Shown piece after piece: positions 57,772 through 64,000 of a stretch of 64,000 bases of DNA. Below the pieces are notes generated by a model. That model worked only from the letters and a program-made list of their open reading frames with translations. It searched no databases and was not told where the DNA came from. The translations under genes were made by a program, and so were the position numbers. The DNA is taken from the NCBI RefSeq assembly GCF_000429085.1, contig NZ_AUBE01000001.1:521455-585454 (forward strand), given 5' to 3'. Every line of letters begins with the position of its first letter. The first letter of the stretch is position 1. The DNA comes from Streptomyces flavidovirens DSM 40150 (GTDB lineage: Bacteria > Actinomycetota > Actinomycetes > Streptomycetales > Streptomycetaceae).

Positions 57772-58830
57772 TTACGACACGCTGTTGAGGATCTGCAGCT
57801 TGGCTCCGTTGTTCCATGCTTCGAGCAGGCCGCGGTGGACCGCTGTTACGTCGTGGCGCGCGGCCAGCAGCAGGGCGTCTCGGGTGAACGGGCAGGTGGC
57901 GACGAGTAGTGCGATGTCGGCGTTGTATTCGAGTTTGGCCATGCCGATGAATTGCTGGACGTCGCCGCTGGCGATGGTCGATCCGGGGTTGCGGGACTTG
58001 CACTGAACGACGATGCGCCGCCCGTCGGGGGTGTAGGCGACGATGTCCGCGCCGGTGTCGCCGTGGCCGCCGGTGACCGTTACGCGGTCGCAGCCGTCGC
58101 GTCGGCAGAGCCAGGCGATGTGCTGCTCGAACTGGCGTGGGTTCATGGCGTCGAGTGCGCCCATTGATCCGGCTGCCTCGCGTTCGCGCAGTACCCGCCG
58201 GAGGTGGGTTACCTCCTCCTCGAGCGCTTGGATGCGGCCCTGGTGCTCACCGTCGTTCTGGACCGCGGCGTTGAGCAGTGGGACGACGGTGCGGCCGATC
58301 GTGGTGCGGCAGACGCCCTCCGCGATCTCGGCGACCTCCCTCTCGCTGTGCGTAGCCAGGCGCTGGTCGAGGACTTCGGTGATGTGCTCGTCGAGCAGCG
58401 AGGCAAGCCTGTGGACAAAGTTATCCACAGGCTGCGAGCGTTGCATTTCCTCGACGTCGAGCAGGTGCGTACGCACCTGACGTGCGACGATGCTGTCGCG
58501 CAGCAGCATTGCGACGTTGAGCACGGTCCTTCTCGTGAACAGTCCGACCTTGCTCGTGAAGCGGTCTACGGAGGCTAGTGCCTTAAAGGCACGAGCCTCC
58601 TCGCTGGTCGCGAGGCGGTAGCCGTTTGACTCAAGTTCCTCGCGGTGGTCGCTCACCATGCTGCGAACGGTGGTCTCGACCACCTCGAAGTAGGTGGCGA
58701 CCATCTGCGTTGTCACATGCGTCCCGTCCGGGAGCAGTGTGAGCGCTTTGACTTTGTCGAGCGCTTCCGTGCGTTCAGCGACGCTGTTGCGCAGGGTCCT
58801 GGATTCCAGCAGGGCCACTTCGTTGACCAT
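57772..58830 (-). CDS. Phage-regulator-like domain fused to Mrr-type restriction endonuclease
   Basis: 352 residues from ATG 58830 (GGAG). The N-terminal ~125 residues (EALDKVKALTLLPDG, QMVATYFEV-ETTVRSM, FTRRTVLNVAMLLRDS, ARQVRTHLLDVEE) resemble the DNA-binding domain of phage and mobile-element antirepressor-type proteins. A helical stretch and short coiled coil (about 190-235) follow. The C-terminal Mrr_cat domain (from about 240) shows MNPRQFEQHIAWLCRRDG, then D in GDTGADIVAY and QCK in IVVQCKSRN, the PD-(D/E)xK core. No methylase is adjacent, so it would be a stand-alone, possibly modification-dependent nuclease or defence protein (inference). Confidence 0.85.
   Translation of the reverse strand: MVNEVALLESRTLRNSVAERTEALDKVKALTLLPDGTHVTTQMVATYFEVVETTVRSMVSDHREELESNGYRLATSEEARAFKALASVDRFTSKVGLFTRRTVLNVAMLLRDSIVARQVRTHLLDVEEMQRSQPVDNFVHRLASLLDEHITEVLDQRLATHSEREVAEIAEGVCRTTIGRTVVPLLNAAVQNDGEHQGRIQALEEEVTHLRRVLREREAAGSMGALDAMNPRQFEQHIAWLCRRDGCDRVTVTGGHGDTGADIVAYTPDGRRIVVQCKSRNPGSTIASGDVQQFIGMAKLEYNADIALLVATCPFTRDALLLAARHDVTAVHRGLLEAWNNGAKLQILNSVS
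58410..58429. promoter_or_regulatory. Pair of perfect, facing DnaA boxes inside the nuclease gene
   Basis: TGTGGACAA (58410-58418) and TTATCCACA (58421-58429), 11 bp apart on centre, encode VDNFVH in the gene. Confidence 0.7.
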
Positions 58831-58945
58831 CCGGCTCGTCTCCTTCTGGGCCTTTGGGGCCCGTTCGAGTGTGGGGACGGGATCCGGACATACGGCCGCC
58901 CCACTTGCTTGGGGCAACGAGTCAAATCGGATAAAGAAACGGTTT

Positions 58946-59377
58946 TCAGGTACTCATCTTGAATCCGACATGGGTGGCTTCGAAGCCGAGTCGCTCGTAG
59001 AAGCGGTGGGCGTCCGTGCGGGTGTGGTCGGAGGTCAGTTGGACCAACTGGCAGTTCTGGCGGCGGGATTCGGCGATGGCCCACTCGATGAGCTGGGTGC
59101 CGAGGCCGCTGCCGCGTTCGTCGGCGTGGATGCGTACGCCTTCGATGATCGAGCGGGTGGAGCCGCGGCGGGACAGTCCGGGGATGACTGTGAGCTGGAG
59201 TGTGCCTACGACGCGGCCCTGGCGTACGGCGACGACTGCGAGGCGGGTGAGGGCGGTGGTGTACGGGGTGAGGTCGTCGGGGGACTCGCGCTGGGCGCCG
59301 AGGGGGTCGTCGGCGAGCATGGCGACGATTTCCGGGAGGTCGCCGGGTGCTGCGGGGCGTATCTCGAGATCGCTCAT
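58946..59377 (-). CDS. GNAT-family N-acetyltransferase
   Basis: 143 residues. GVRIHADERGSGLGTQLIEWAI contains the acetyl-CoA RGxGLG loop near 90; ends HRFYERLGFEATHVGFKM, typical of GNAT. Substrate unknown; likely a metabolite or antibiotic-type amine. Confidence 0.9.
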   Translation of the reverse strand: MSDLEIRPAAPGDLPEIVAMLADDPLGAQRESPDDLTPYTTALTRLAVVAVRQGRVVGTLQLTVIPGLSRRGSTRSIIEGVRIHADERGSGLGTQLIEWAIAESRRQNCQLVQLTSDHTRTDAHRFYERLGFEATHVGFKMST

Positions 59378-59413
59378 GGGGCGCAGGTTACGCAGTTTCC
59401 GCAGCTTGGGCGG

Positions 59414-59872
59414 TTACGCGGGGACCCGTAGCTCTTCTACGGCCCTGACCAGCGGTGCGAGTTGGGGGTTTTTCGCGGCTTCGTCGAGGGCCTCGCGCAG
59501 GGCGGTGTCGTTGGTGGGCCGGGCTTCGGTGAGCAGGGCTTGGCCGGCCTCGGTGACGTCGGTGTAGATGCCGCGCCGGTCGGTGTCGCAGAGGTAGCGG
59601 GTCAGCAGGCCGCGGTCTTCGAGGCGGGTGACCAGGCGGGTGGTGGCGCTCTGGCTCAGTACGACGGCGTCGGCGACCTGCTGCATGCGGAGGTGTCCGC
59701 CGGGGCCGTTGTGCTGGCGGCTGAGGACGTCGAGGAGGGAGTACTCGCGCACGCTCAGGCCGTGGCCGCTCTGAAGGGCCTTTTCGATGTGGGCGTCGAT
59801 CCTGCCGTGCAGCAGGGAGAGGGCGCACCAGCCCTGGGAGAGCGCGGTGAGTGCGGGGTCTGTGGCTGGCAT
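59414..59872 (-). CDS. MarR family transcriptional regulator
   Basis: 152 residues from ATG 59872 (GGAGAG). Winged helix near 50-110 (MQQVADAVVLSQSATTRLVTRLEDRGLLTR, DRRGIYTDVTEAG). Divergent from the MFS gene, which it probably represses. Confidence 0.92.
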   Translation of the reverse strand: MPATDPALTALSQGWCALSLLHGRIDAHIEKALQSGHGLSVREYSLLDVLSRQHNGPGGHLRMQQVADAVVLSQSATTRLVTRLEDRGLLTRYLCDTDRRGIYTDVTEAGQALLTEARPTNDTALREALDEAAKNPQLAPLVRAVEELRVPA

Positions 59873-59921
59873 GGATCTCTCCTCTTCCGGAGCTGCTTGA
59901 GCCAAGGGTAGACGACGTACG

Positions 59922-59996
59922 CAATAGACCGCGCTTGCATATAGCCCGCGTCTGCAATTATTGTGGGCGCTCGTAAAGTGCATGTGCAATCTATTG
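59922..59996. promoter_or_regulatory. AT-rich divergent promoter with inverted repeats
   Basis: CAATAGA (59922) and its inverse TCTATTG (59990) bracket the MarR-MFS intergenic region; TTGCA/TGCAA pairs lie between. Probable MarR operator region. Confidence 0.45.
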
Positions 59997-60008
59997 GAAG
60001 GTCTGGCC

Positions 60009-61226
60009 ATGCCACTCGCCCTCCTCGCCCTGGCCATCGGGGCGTTCGGTATCGGCACCACAGAGTTCGTGATCATGGGCCTGCTGCCTGAGGTCTCCGC
60101 CGACTTCGGTGTCTCTATCCCCACCGCCGGCTATCTGGTCAGCGGTTACGCCCTTGGTGTCGTGCTGGGTGCTCCGCTGATGTCGGTCCTCGGCACCCGG
60201 ATCTCCCGCAAGCGCATGCTGATGCTGCTGATGGGGCTGTTCATCGCGGGCAATCTGCTCTCGGCGCTCGCGCCGTCGTTCGGCGTGATGCTCACCGGCC
60301 GCGTGGTCGCGTCCCTCGCGCACGGGGCGTTCTTCGGTATCGGGTCGATCGTCGCGGCCGACCTGGTCGCCCCGGAGAAGAGGGCCGGCGCCATCGCGAT
60401 GATGTTCACCGGCCTCACCGTCGCCAACGTCGTCGGCGTCCCGCTCGGCACGTTCGTCGGCCAGAGCTACGGGTGGCGCATCACCTTCGCCGCGGTGGCG
60501 GCGCTGGGCGTGCTCGGTCTCGCGGGCGTCGCCCGTCTCGTACCGCAGACGCCGAAGCCCGAGGGCGTGCGGCTGCGCCATGAGCTCGCCGCTTTCCGTA
60601 ACGTCCAGGTTCTGCTCGCCATGGCGATGACCGTGCTCGGCTTCGGCGGTGTTTTCGCCGCGATCACCTACCTCGCGCCGATGATGACGGGCGTCGCCGG
60701 CTACTCCGCCGGGTCCGTCACCTGGTTGCTCGTCCTTTTCGGCCTCGGCATGGTCGGCGGCAACCTGATCGGCGGCAAGTTCGCGGACCGCGCGCTGATG
60801 CCGCTGCTGTACGTGTCCCTGGGCGCCCTCGCCGTGATCCTTGCCCTCTTCACGGTCACCGCCCACCACCAGATCGCGGCAGCGGTCACGATCGTGCTGA
60901 TCGGCGGGCTGGGCTTCGCGACGGTTCCGCCGCTCCAGAAGCGGGTCCTGGACCAGGCGGCGGGCGCCCCCACCCTGGCCTCCGCCGTCAACATCGGCGC
61001 GTTCAATCTCGGCAACGCGCTCGCCGCCTGGCTCGGCGGCCTCGTCATCGCGGCCGGCCTCGGCTACACCGCGCCCAACTGGGTCGGTGCGGTGCTCGCC
61101 GCCTCGGCTCTCGGCCTCGCGTTCCTGTCCAGTGCCCTGGAGCGCCGCACGGATGCCCGCAGCCGGGTCGTCACGGGATCGGCCCCGGAGCCGGCCGCTG
61201 TCACCGCTGCCGCCGCACGTCCCTGA
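60009..61226 (+). CDS. MFS transporter, DHA1/AraJ-Cml type
   Basis: 405 residues from ATG 60009. Twelve helices; N-terminus LALLALAIGAFGIGTTEFVIMGLLPEVS is a strong DHA1 drug/sugar efflux signature; motif A-like GTRISRKRMLM. Proton-driven exporter controlled by the divergent MarR. Confidence 0.94.
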   Translation: MPLALLALAIGAFGIGTTEFVIMGLLPEVSADFGVSIPTAGYLVSGYALGVVLGAPLMSVLGTRISRKRMLMLLMGLFIAGNLLSALAPSFGVMLTGRVVASLAHGAFFGIGSIVAADLVAPEKRAGAIAMMFTGLTVANVVGVPLGTFVGQSYGWRITFAAVAALGVLGLAGVARLVPQTPKPEGVRLRHELAAFRNVQVLLAMAMTVLGFGGVFAAITYLAPMMTGVAGYSAGSVTWLLVLFGLGMVGGNLIGGKFADRALMPLLYVSLGALAVILALFTVTAHHQIAAAVTIVLIGGLGFATVPPLQKRVLDQAAGAPTLASAVNIGAFNLGNALAAWLGGLVIAAGLGYTAPNWVGAVLAASALGLAFLSSALERRTDARSRVVTGSAPEPAAVTAAAARP

Positions 61227-61257
61227 ATCACCCCACCGATCATTCGAGGAGTCACCC

Positions 61258-61469
61258 ATGAGCACCACCGCACCCGCACCCGCGCGGTGCGGCCCGGCGG
61301 GCTCTTCCACACTTTGCCGACCGCGCTCGACCGCCCGCTCCTGTTCATCGCGGGCGGCGTGCCGGTCCACCGTGACGGCCGCCTGATCGGGGCGGTCGGT
61401 GTGGGCGGCGGAGCGCCCGATCAGGACCACGGCTTCGCGACCGCCGCGGTCGAGGCGCTCGGCGGGTAA
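61258..61469 (+). pseudogene. HbpS/GlcG-like (DUF336) gene with central deletion and frameshift
   Basis: A good ribosome site (GAGGAG) and ATG 61258 open MSTTAPAPA, but after ~10 codons the frame is lost. The sensible C-terminal half then runs in another frame (RPGGLFHTLPTALDRPLLFIAGGVPVH..GAPDQDHGFATAAVEALGG, split here) to TAA 61467. Intact family members are ~135-145 residues; about 75 central residues are missing. It follows the MFS gene by 31 bp, the usual MFS-HbpS-like operon. Confidence 0.82.
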
Positions 61470-61496
61470 CGGGGAGGAGGGCCGGGCCCGCCGACG

Positions 61497-62369
61497 TCAG
61501 CCCGCCGCGATCGTCAGAGGGGCGAAGCGGCGGGTCCAGTCGCCGGGGAGGGCGGGGATTTTGTAGGTCATCACGGTGTTGAAGGTGACCGGCTCCAGGC
61601 CGTGCGCCTTCACCCACGCCAGCAGCTCCTCGTGCCGTACGTCGATGTCGGTGCGCAGCGGGCGGTCCGTACCGGCGGCCAGTGAGGCGATCAGGGCCTT
61701 GGCGGTCTCGGTGTCCCTGGCGATCAGCGGGCCCACGACATGGGTCTGCATATTGGGCCAGGCGGCGGCGTATCCGGTGATGCCGCTTTGGTCCTCGGCG
61801 ATCCGGATCTGGTCGGCGAAGGCGGGCAGCCGCGTGAGCATGTGGGTGCGGTCCAGGCCGAACACCTCGGCGTCCAGGCGCAGGATGGCGGGCAGGTCGT
61901 CGGCGGTGGCGGGGCGGGTCGGTACGCCGGACGGTGTGCCGGAGGGCCGGAAGTGGCCGCGGACCATTTCGGCCCTGCCGGTCACGGTGAAGCCGAGCTC
62001 TTCGTAGAGCGGGAGGCCGTGGGGTGTGGCGTGGAGGGTGAGCGGGGTGTCCCCTGCTTCCGCGATGAGGTGCCGCATCAGGTGGCGGCCGATGCCCTGC
62101 CGTGCGTGGCGTTCGGCGACGAGGACCATGCCGATCGCGGTGAGTCCGGGCTGGTACGAGGTGGTTTGGCCGTACGAGGTGAGGATGCCGGCGGCGGTGA
62201 GGCCTTTGCCTTCGGGGGCGTCGATGCCGTAGCCGGTGCCGGCTGCCAGCAGCAGTCCCCATCTGTGCTCTTCGCGTGGCCAGCCCCGGTCTTCCGCGAG
62301 GTCGGCGCAGGCGGTGAGATCGGCCGGGGTCAGACGGCGGATGGGCAGAGCGGCGAGGGAAGTCGGCAT
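61497..62369 (-). CDS. Two-domain GNAT acetyltransferase
   Basis: 290 residues from ATG 62369. First GNAT domain with RHARQGIGRHLMRHLIAEAG near 90-110; second, degenerate one from about 150 (RPATADDLPAILRLDAEVFG). Ends in a specialised C-terminal strand region. Substrate unknown. A longer start (62477) would begin within a parS and is rejected. Confidence 0.88.
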   Translation of the reverse strand: MPTSLAALPIRRLTPADLTACADLAEDRGWPREEHRWGLLLAAGTGYGIDAPEGKGLTAAGILTSYGQTTSYQPGLTAIGMVLVAERHARQGIGRHLMRHLIAEAGDTPLTLHATPHGLPLYEELGFTVTGRAEMVRGHFRPSGTPSGVPTRPATADDLPAILRLDAEVFGLDRTHMLTRLPAFADQIRIAEDQSGITGYAAAWPNMQTHVVGPLIARDTETAKALIASLAAGTDRPLRTDIDVRHEELLAWVKAHGLEPVTFNTVMTYKIPALPGDWTRRFAPLTIAAG

Positions 62370-62461
62370 TGGATCAGGCTGGCTGACGCACGATCGCCCG
62401 TCCACCGTTTTACGTGAAGGGGAGGTGGCCGCTGGACGACGCCGACCGCCGCGGGTGAGTG

Positions 62462-62475
62462 GTTTCACGTGAAAC
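62462..62475. promoter_or_regulatory. parS: parS site in the divergent GNAT-HAD gap
   Basis: Exact GTTTCACGTGAAAC. A weak lookalike (three mismatches) lies at 62407. Confidence 0.96.
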
Positions 62476-62545
62476 ACGGTGTCTGGTGAGGGGCGGGTCC
62501 GGTGCCTGACAGAGGGAGTTACCGCGCGTACTAGCCTCGGCGTAC

Positions 62546-63178
62546 ATGACGCGACTTCACCTCTTTGATCTCGACGGAACGCTGATGCGAGGCTCGGCGG
62601 CGGCAGTCGAGATCTCCCGTCAGCTGGGGGTGAGCGCCGAGATCGCCGAGCTGGAGCGGGATTTCCTGCTGCGGGCCCTGGCGCCCGACGAGTTCGCCGT
62701 ACGGGCCAGGGAGTTGTGGGGGGAGCTCACCGAGGCGCAGGTGGAGGCGGCCTTCGAGGGGGCGCCCTGGCTGGCGGGCATCGAGGAGGTGTGGGCGGAC
62801 ATCCGCTCGCGCGGTGAGTACTGCGCCGTGATCTCCCTGTCGCCGGACTTCTTCGTGGAGCGGCTGCTGGCGTGGGGTGCGCATGCGGCGCACGGTTCGC
62901 GCTGGCCGGCGGTGCCCTTCCTGGAGCCGGTGGAGCGGGCGGGGATTTTGAACGCGGCCGCGAAGGTGAAGATCGCAGATCTGCTCTGCGAAAAGTTCGG
63001 GCTGCTGAGGAGTGACTGCGTGGCTTATGGGGATTCGATGTCGGACGCGGAGATCTTTGCGGCGGTGCCACTTTCGGTGGCGGTCAACGCAGATCACCAT
63101 GTGTCGGAAATTGCCGCGCTTGCGTATCAGGGAGGTGATTTGCGTGAGGCATACGAACTGGTGCGGTCCGGCCGGTAA
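62546..63178 (+). CDS. HAD-superfamily phosphatase
   Basis: 210 residues. Motif I FDLDGTLMRG near 7-16, Thr/Ser in VISLSPDFF (motif II), Lys in AAKVKIADLL (III) and YGDSMSDAEIF (motif IV). SerB-like IB subfamily; small phosphorylated substrate expected. Confidence 0.92.
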   Translation: MTRLHLFDLDGTLMRGSAAAVEISRQLGVSAEIAELERDFLLRALAPDEFAVRARELWGELTEAQVEAAFEGAPWLAGIEEVWADIRSRGEYCAVISLSPDFFVERLLAWGAHAAHGSRWPAVPFLEPVERAGILNAAAKVKIADLLCEKFGLLRSDCVAYGDSMSDAEIFAAVPLSVAVNADHHVSEIAALAYQGGDLREAYELVRSGR

Positions 63179-63342
63179 TTCGGAATTGGCCGCAGAACGG
63201 TCGGGAACCTGCGAGTGCGGGTAGCCGTGGCAGGGGGCTTGTGTGCCGGGCTACCGCCGGTAGTGTCGACTCCGGCTTGCTGCCGGTGTCCTTACTCGGT
63301 GAGGCATGGGGCAAAAGCAGCCTAACCAGAAGACGGGTTCGC

Positions 63343-63465
63343 ATGCCCGGACTTCCTGGTCTTTGTCCGATGCGGGAGTGGTGCCTGGCATGCTGCGACA
63401 ACGGAAAGTGCGGGCAATGTCACACTTGTCCGCCTCGCCCCAAATGGGGCCAGCGGCGTGATTAG
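63343..63465 (+). CDS. Possible 40-residue Cys-rich peptide
   Basis: From ATG 63343 the frame has seven Cys including WCLACCDNGKCGQCHTC (CxxCC and CxxCxxC spacing). No convincing ribosome site and third-position GC is lower than real genes here. Could be a zinc-binding peptide or chance. Confidence 0.22.
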   Translation: MPGLPGLCPMREWCLACCDNGKCGQCHTCPPRPKWGQRRD

Positions 63466-63480
63466 TGTGGGCGGTCGACA

Positions 63481-63532
63481 GACCTGAAGCACAGACCTGA
63501 AGCACAGACCTGAAGCACAGACCTGAGGCAGA
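63481..63532. repeat. Four tandem 13-bp units
   Basis: GACCTGAAGCACA three times exactly, then a fourth copy with two changes, 76 bp before the last start codon. Confidence 0.9.
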
Positions 63533-63608
63533 GCGGGGAAGACCAGGGCACGTTCCGGTCCCGGAAGTGCACAGACCGACCGAAAGCTGTTCGAGGCGAG
63601 GCACATCT

Positions 63609-64000
63609 ATGGACGCTCCGACCACCACGTCGGCCGGCAACGGCACTTCCGGTGAGAGTGAGAGCGGCGGCTGGTTCAAGCCGCGCAGAAAGCCGGGCGC
63701 GGGATCCCAGCAGCCGCCCGGTCAGGGCACGGACCCGGCGCAGGACCGGATACCGGGGGCGGGCGCGACCCGTCCCAGCCGCTCCGTGTCCGCGATACGC
63801 CCGGTGGGCACCGGCGCCTCGCGCCCCCAGCCCGCCGCCCCTGCCCCGGCCGCCCCGCTGCCCCACCCGGCTGCCGAACCCCGGACCGAAGCGCCGACGG
63901 CGCCCCAGGCGCCTCCCGTGGCCGAGGCACCCGTGCGCGAAGCGCCCGCCCCCGATCCGCAGGCGGCTGAGGCGCACACGGCCCCCGCCACCCCGGCCCC
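63609..64000 (+). CDS. N-terminal part of a Pro/Ala-rich protein (runs off window)
   Basis: ATG 63609 opens 130 visible codons of Pro/Ala/Gly-rich disordered sequence with a basic GWFKPRRKPG segment near residue 20. No domain yet, so the folded part lies beyond the window. Family unknown. Confidence 0.7.
   Translation, partial: MDAPTTTSAGNGTSGESESGGWFKPRRKPGAGSQQPPGQGTDPAQDRIPGAGATRPSRSVSAIRPVGTGASRPQPAAPAPAAPLPHPAAEPRTEAPTAPQAPPVAEAPVREAPAPDPQAAEAHTAPATPA

Larger units (their letters stand above)
63179..63608. other. 430-bp gap upstream of the last gene
   Basis: Holds a possible small Cys-rich frame (63343-63465) and 13-bp tandem repeats (63481-63532). Otherwise I see no gene; it should contain the promoter of the 63609 gene. 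Confidence 0.5.

Noticed and set aside
62407..62420. parS-like GTTTTACGTGAAGG
   Set aside because: Three mismatches from the consensus; ParB binding is unlikely.

Overview
The window is a high-GC actinobacterial chromosome segment that contains the replication origin, almost certainly from a Streptomyces or a very close relative. The order gyrA-gyrB-dciA-like-recF-gnd-dnaN-[oriC]-dnaA-rpmH-rnpA-yidD-yidC-jag-rsmG-parA-parB, then trxA-trxB-anti-sigma-sigM-pseudokinase-murJ-DUF6049-cca, is the classic actinobacterial origin neighbourhood. Nine exact copies of the parS 14-mer GTTTCACGTGAAAC and an origin packed with TTGTCCACA-type DnaA boxes point specifically to Streptomyces. All identities come from reading the sequence; no database search was run.

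Layout. (1) 1-7.8 kb is an accessory-like edge: an orphan NarL-type response regulator, a decayed WXG-like/alpha-beta-hydrolase gene, a lipoprotein, tRNA-Ala, a small DNA-binding protein with a membrane Ser/Thr kinase, a secreted anchored protein preceded by a gene remnant, the tiny DLW-39 protein and tRNA-Ile. (2) 7.8-26.4 kb is the replication and segregation core, with oriC at about 17.6-18.2 kb between dnaN and dnaA. (3) 26.4-40 kb carries redox control (trxA, trxB with a readable SigR-type promoter), an ECF sigma/anti-sigma pair, MurJ with its pseudokinase partner encoded as a separate gene, DUF6049, the CCA enzyme and an MFS protein. (4) 40-49.3 kb carries inositol synthesis with a PadR repressor and several cell-wall genes: class A PBP, GT87 glycosyltransferase, an alanine-racemase-like protein and a FemX-like bridge enzyme. 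(5) 49.5-54.6 kb carries rpsF-ssb-rpsR-rplI, a MATE transporter and dnaB. (6) 54.6-64 kb is a variable accessory stretch: a DHFR-like protein flanked by short direct repeats, a VOC protein, a serine hydrolase, a phage-regulator/Mrr-nuclease fusion, acetyltransferases, a MarR/MFS pair with a deleted HbpS-like gene, a HAD phosphatase and the start of a proline-rich protein.

The genes fit together as replication initiation and elongation (dnaA, dnaN, dnaB, dciA-like, gyrase, ssb), origin segregation (parA, parB, parS) and envelope building (yidC/yidD, murJ, PBP, FemX). The most unusual signals are not new operons. They are the placement of parS inside or against terminators and in one reading frame of coding genes, perfect DnaA boxes outside oriC (before parA, before dnaB and inside the nuclease gene), the phage-regulator/Mrr fusion, and several freshly decayed genes. 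I did not find a convincing multi-gene system that is clearly undescribed.
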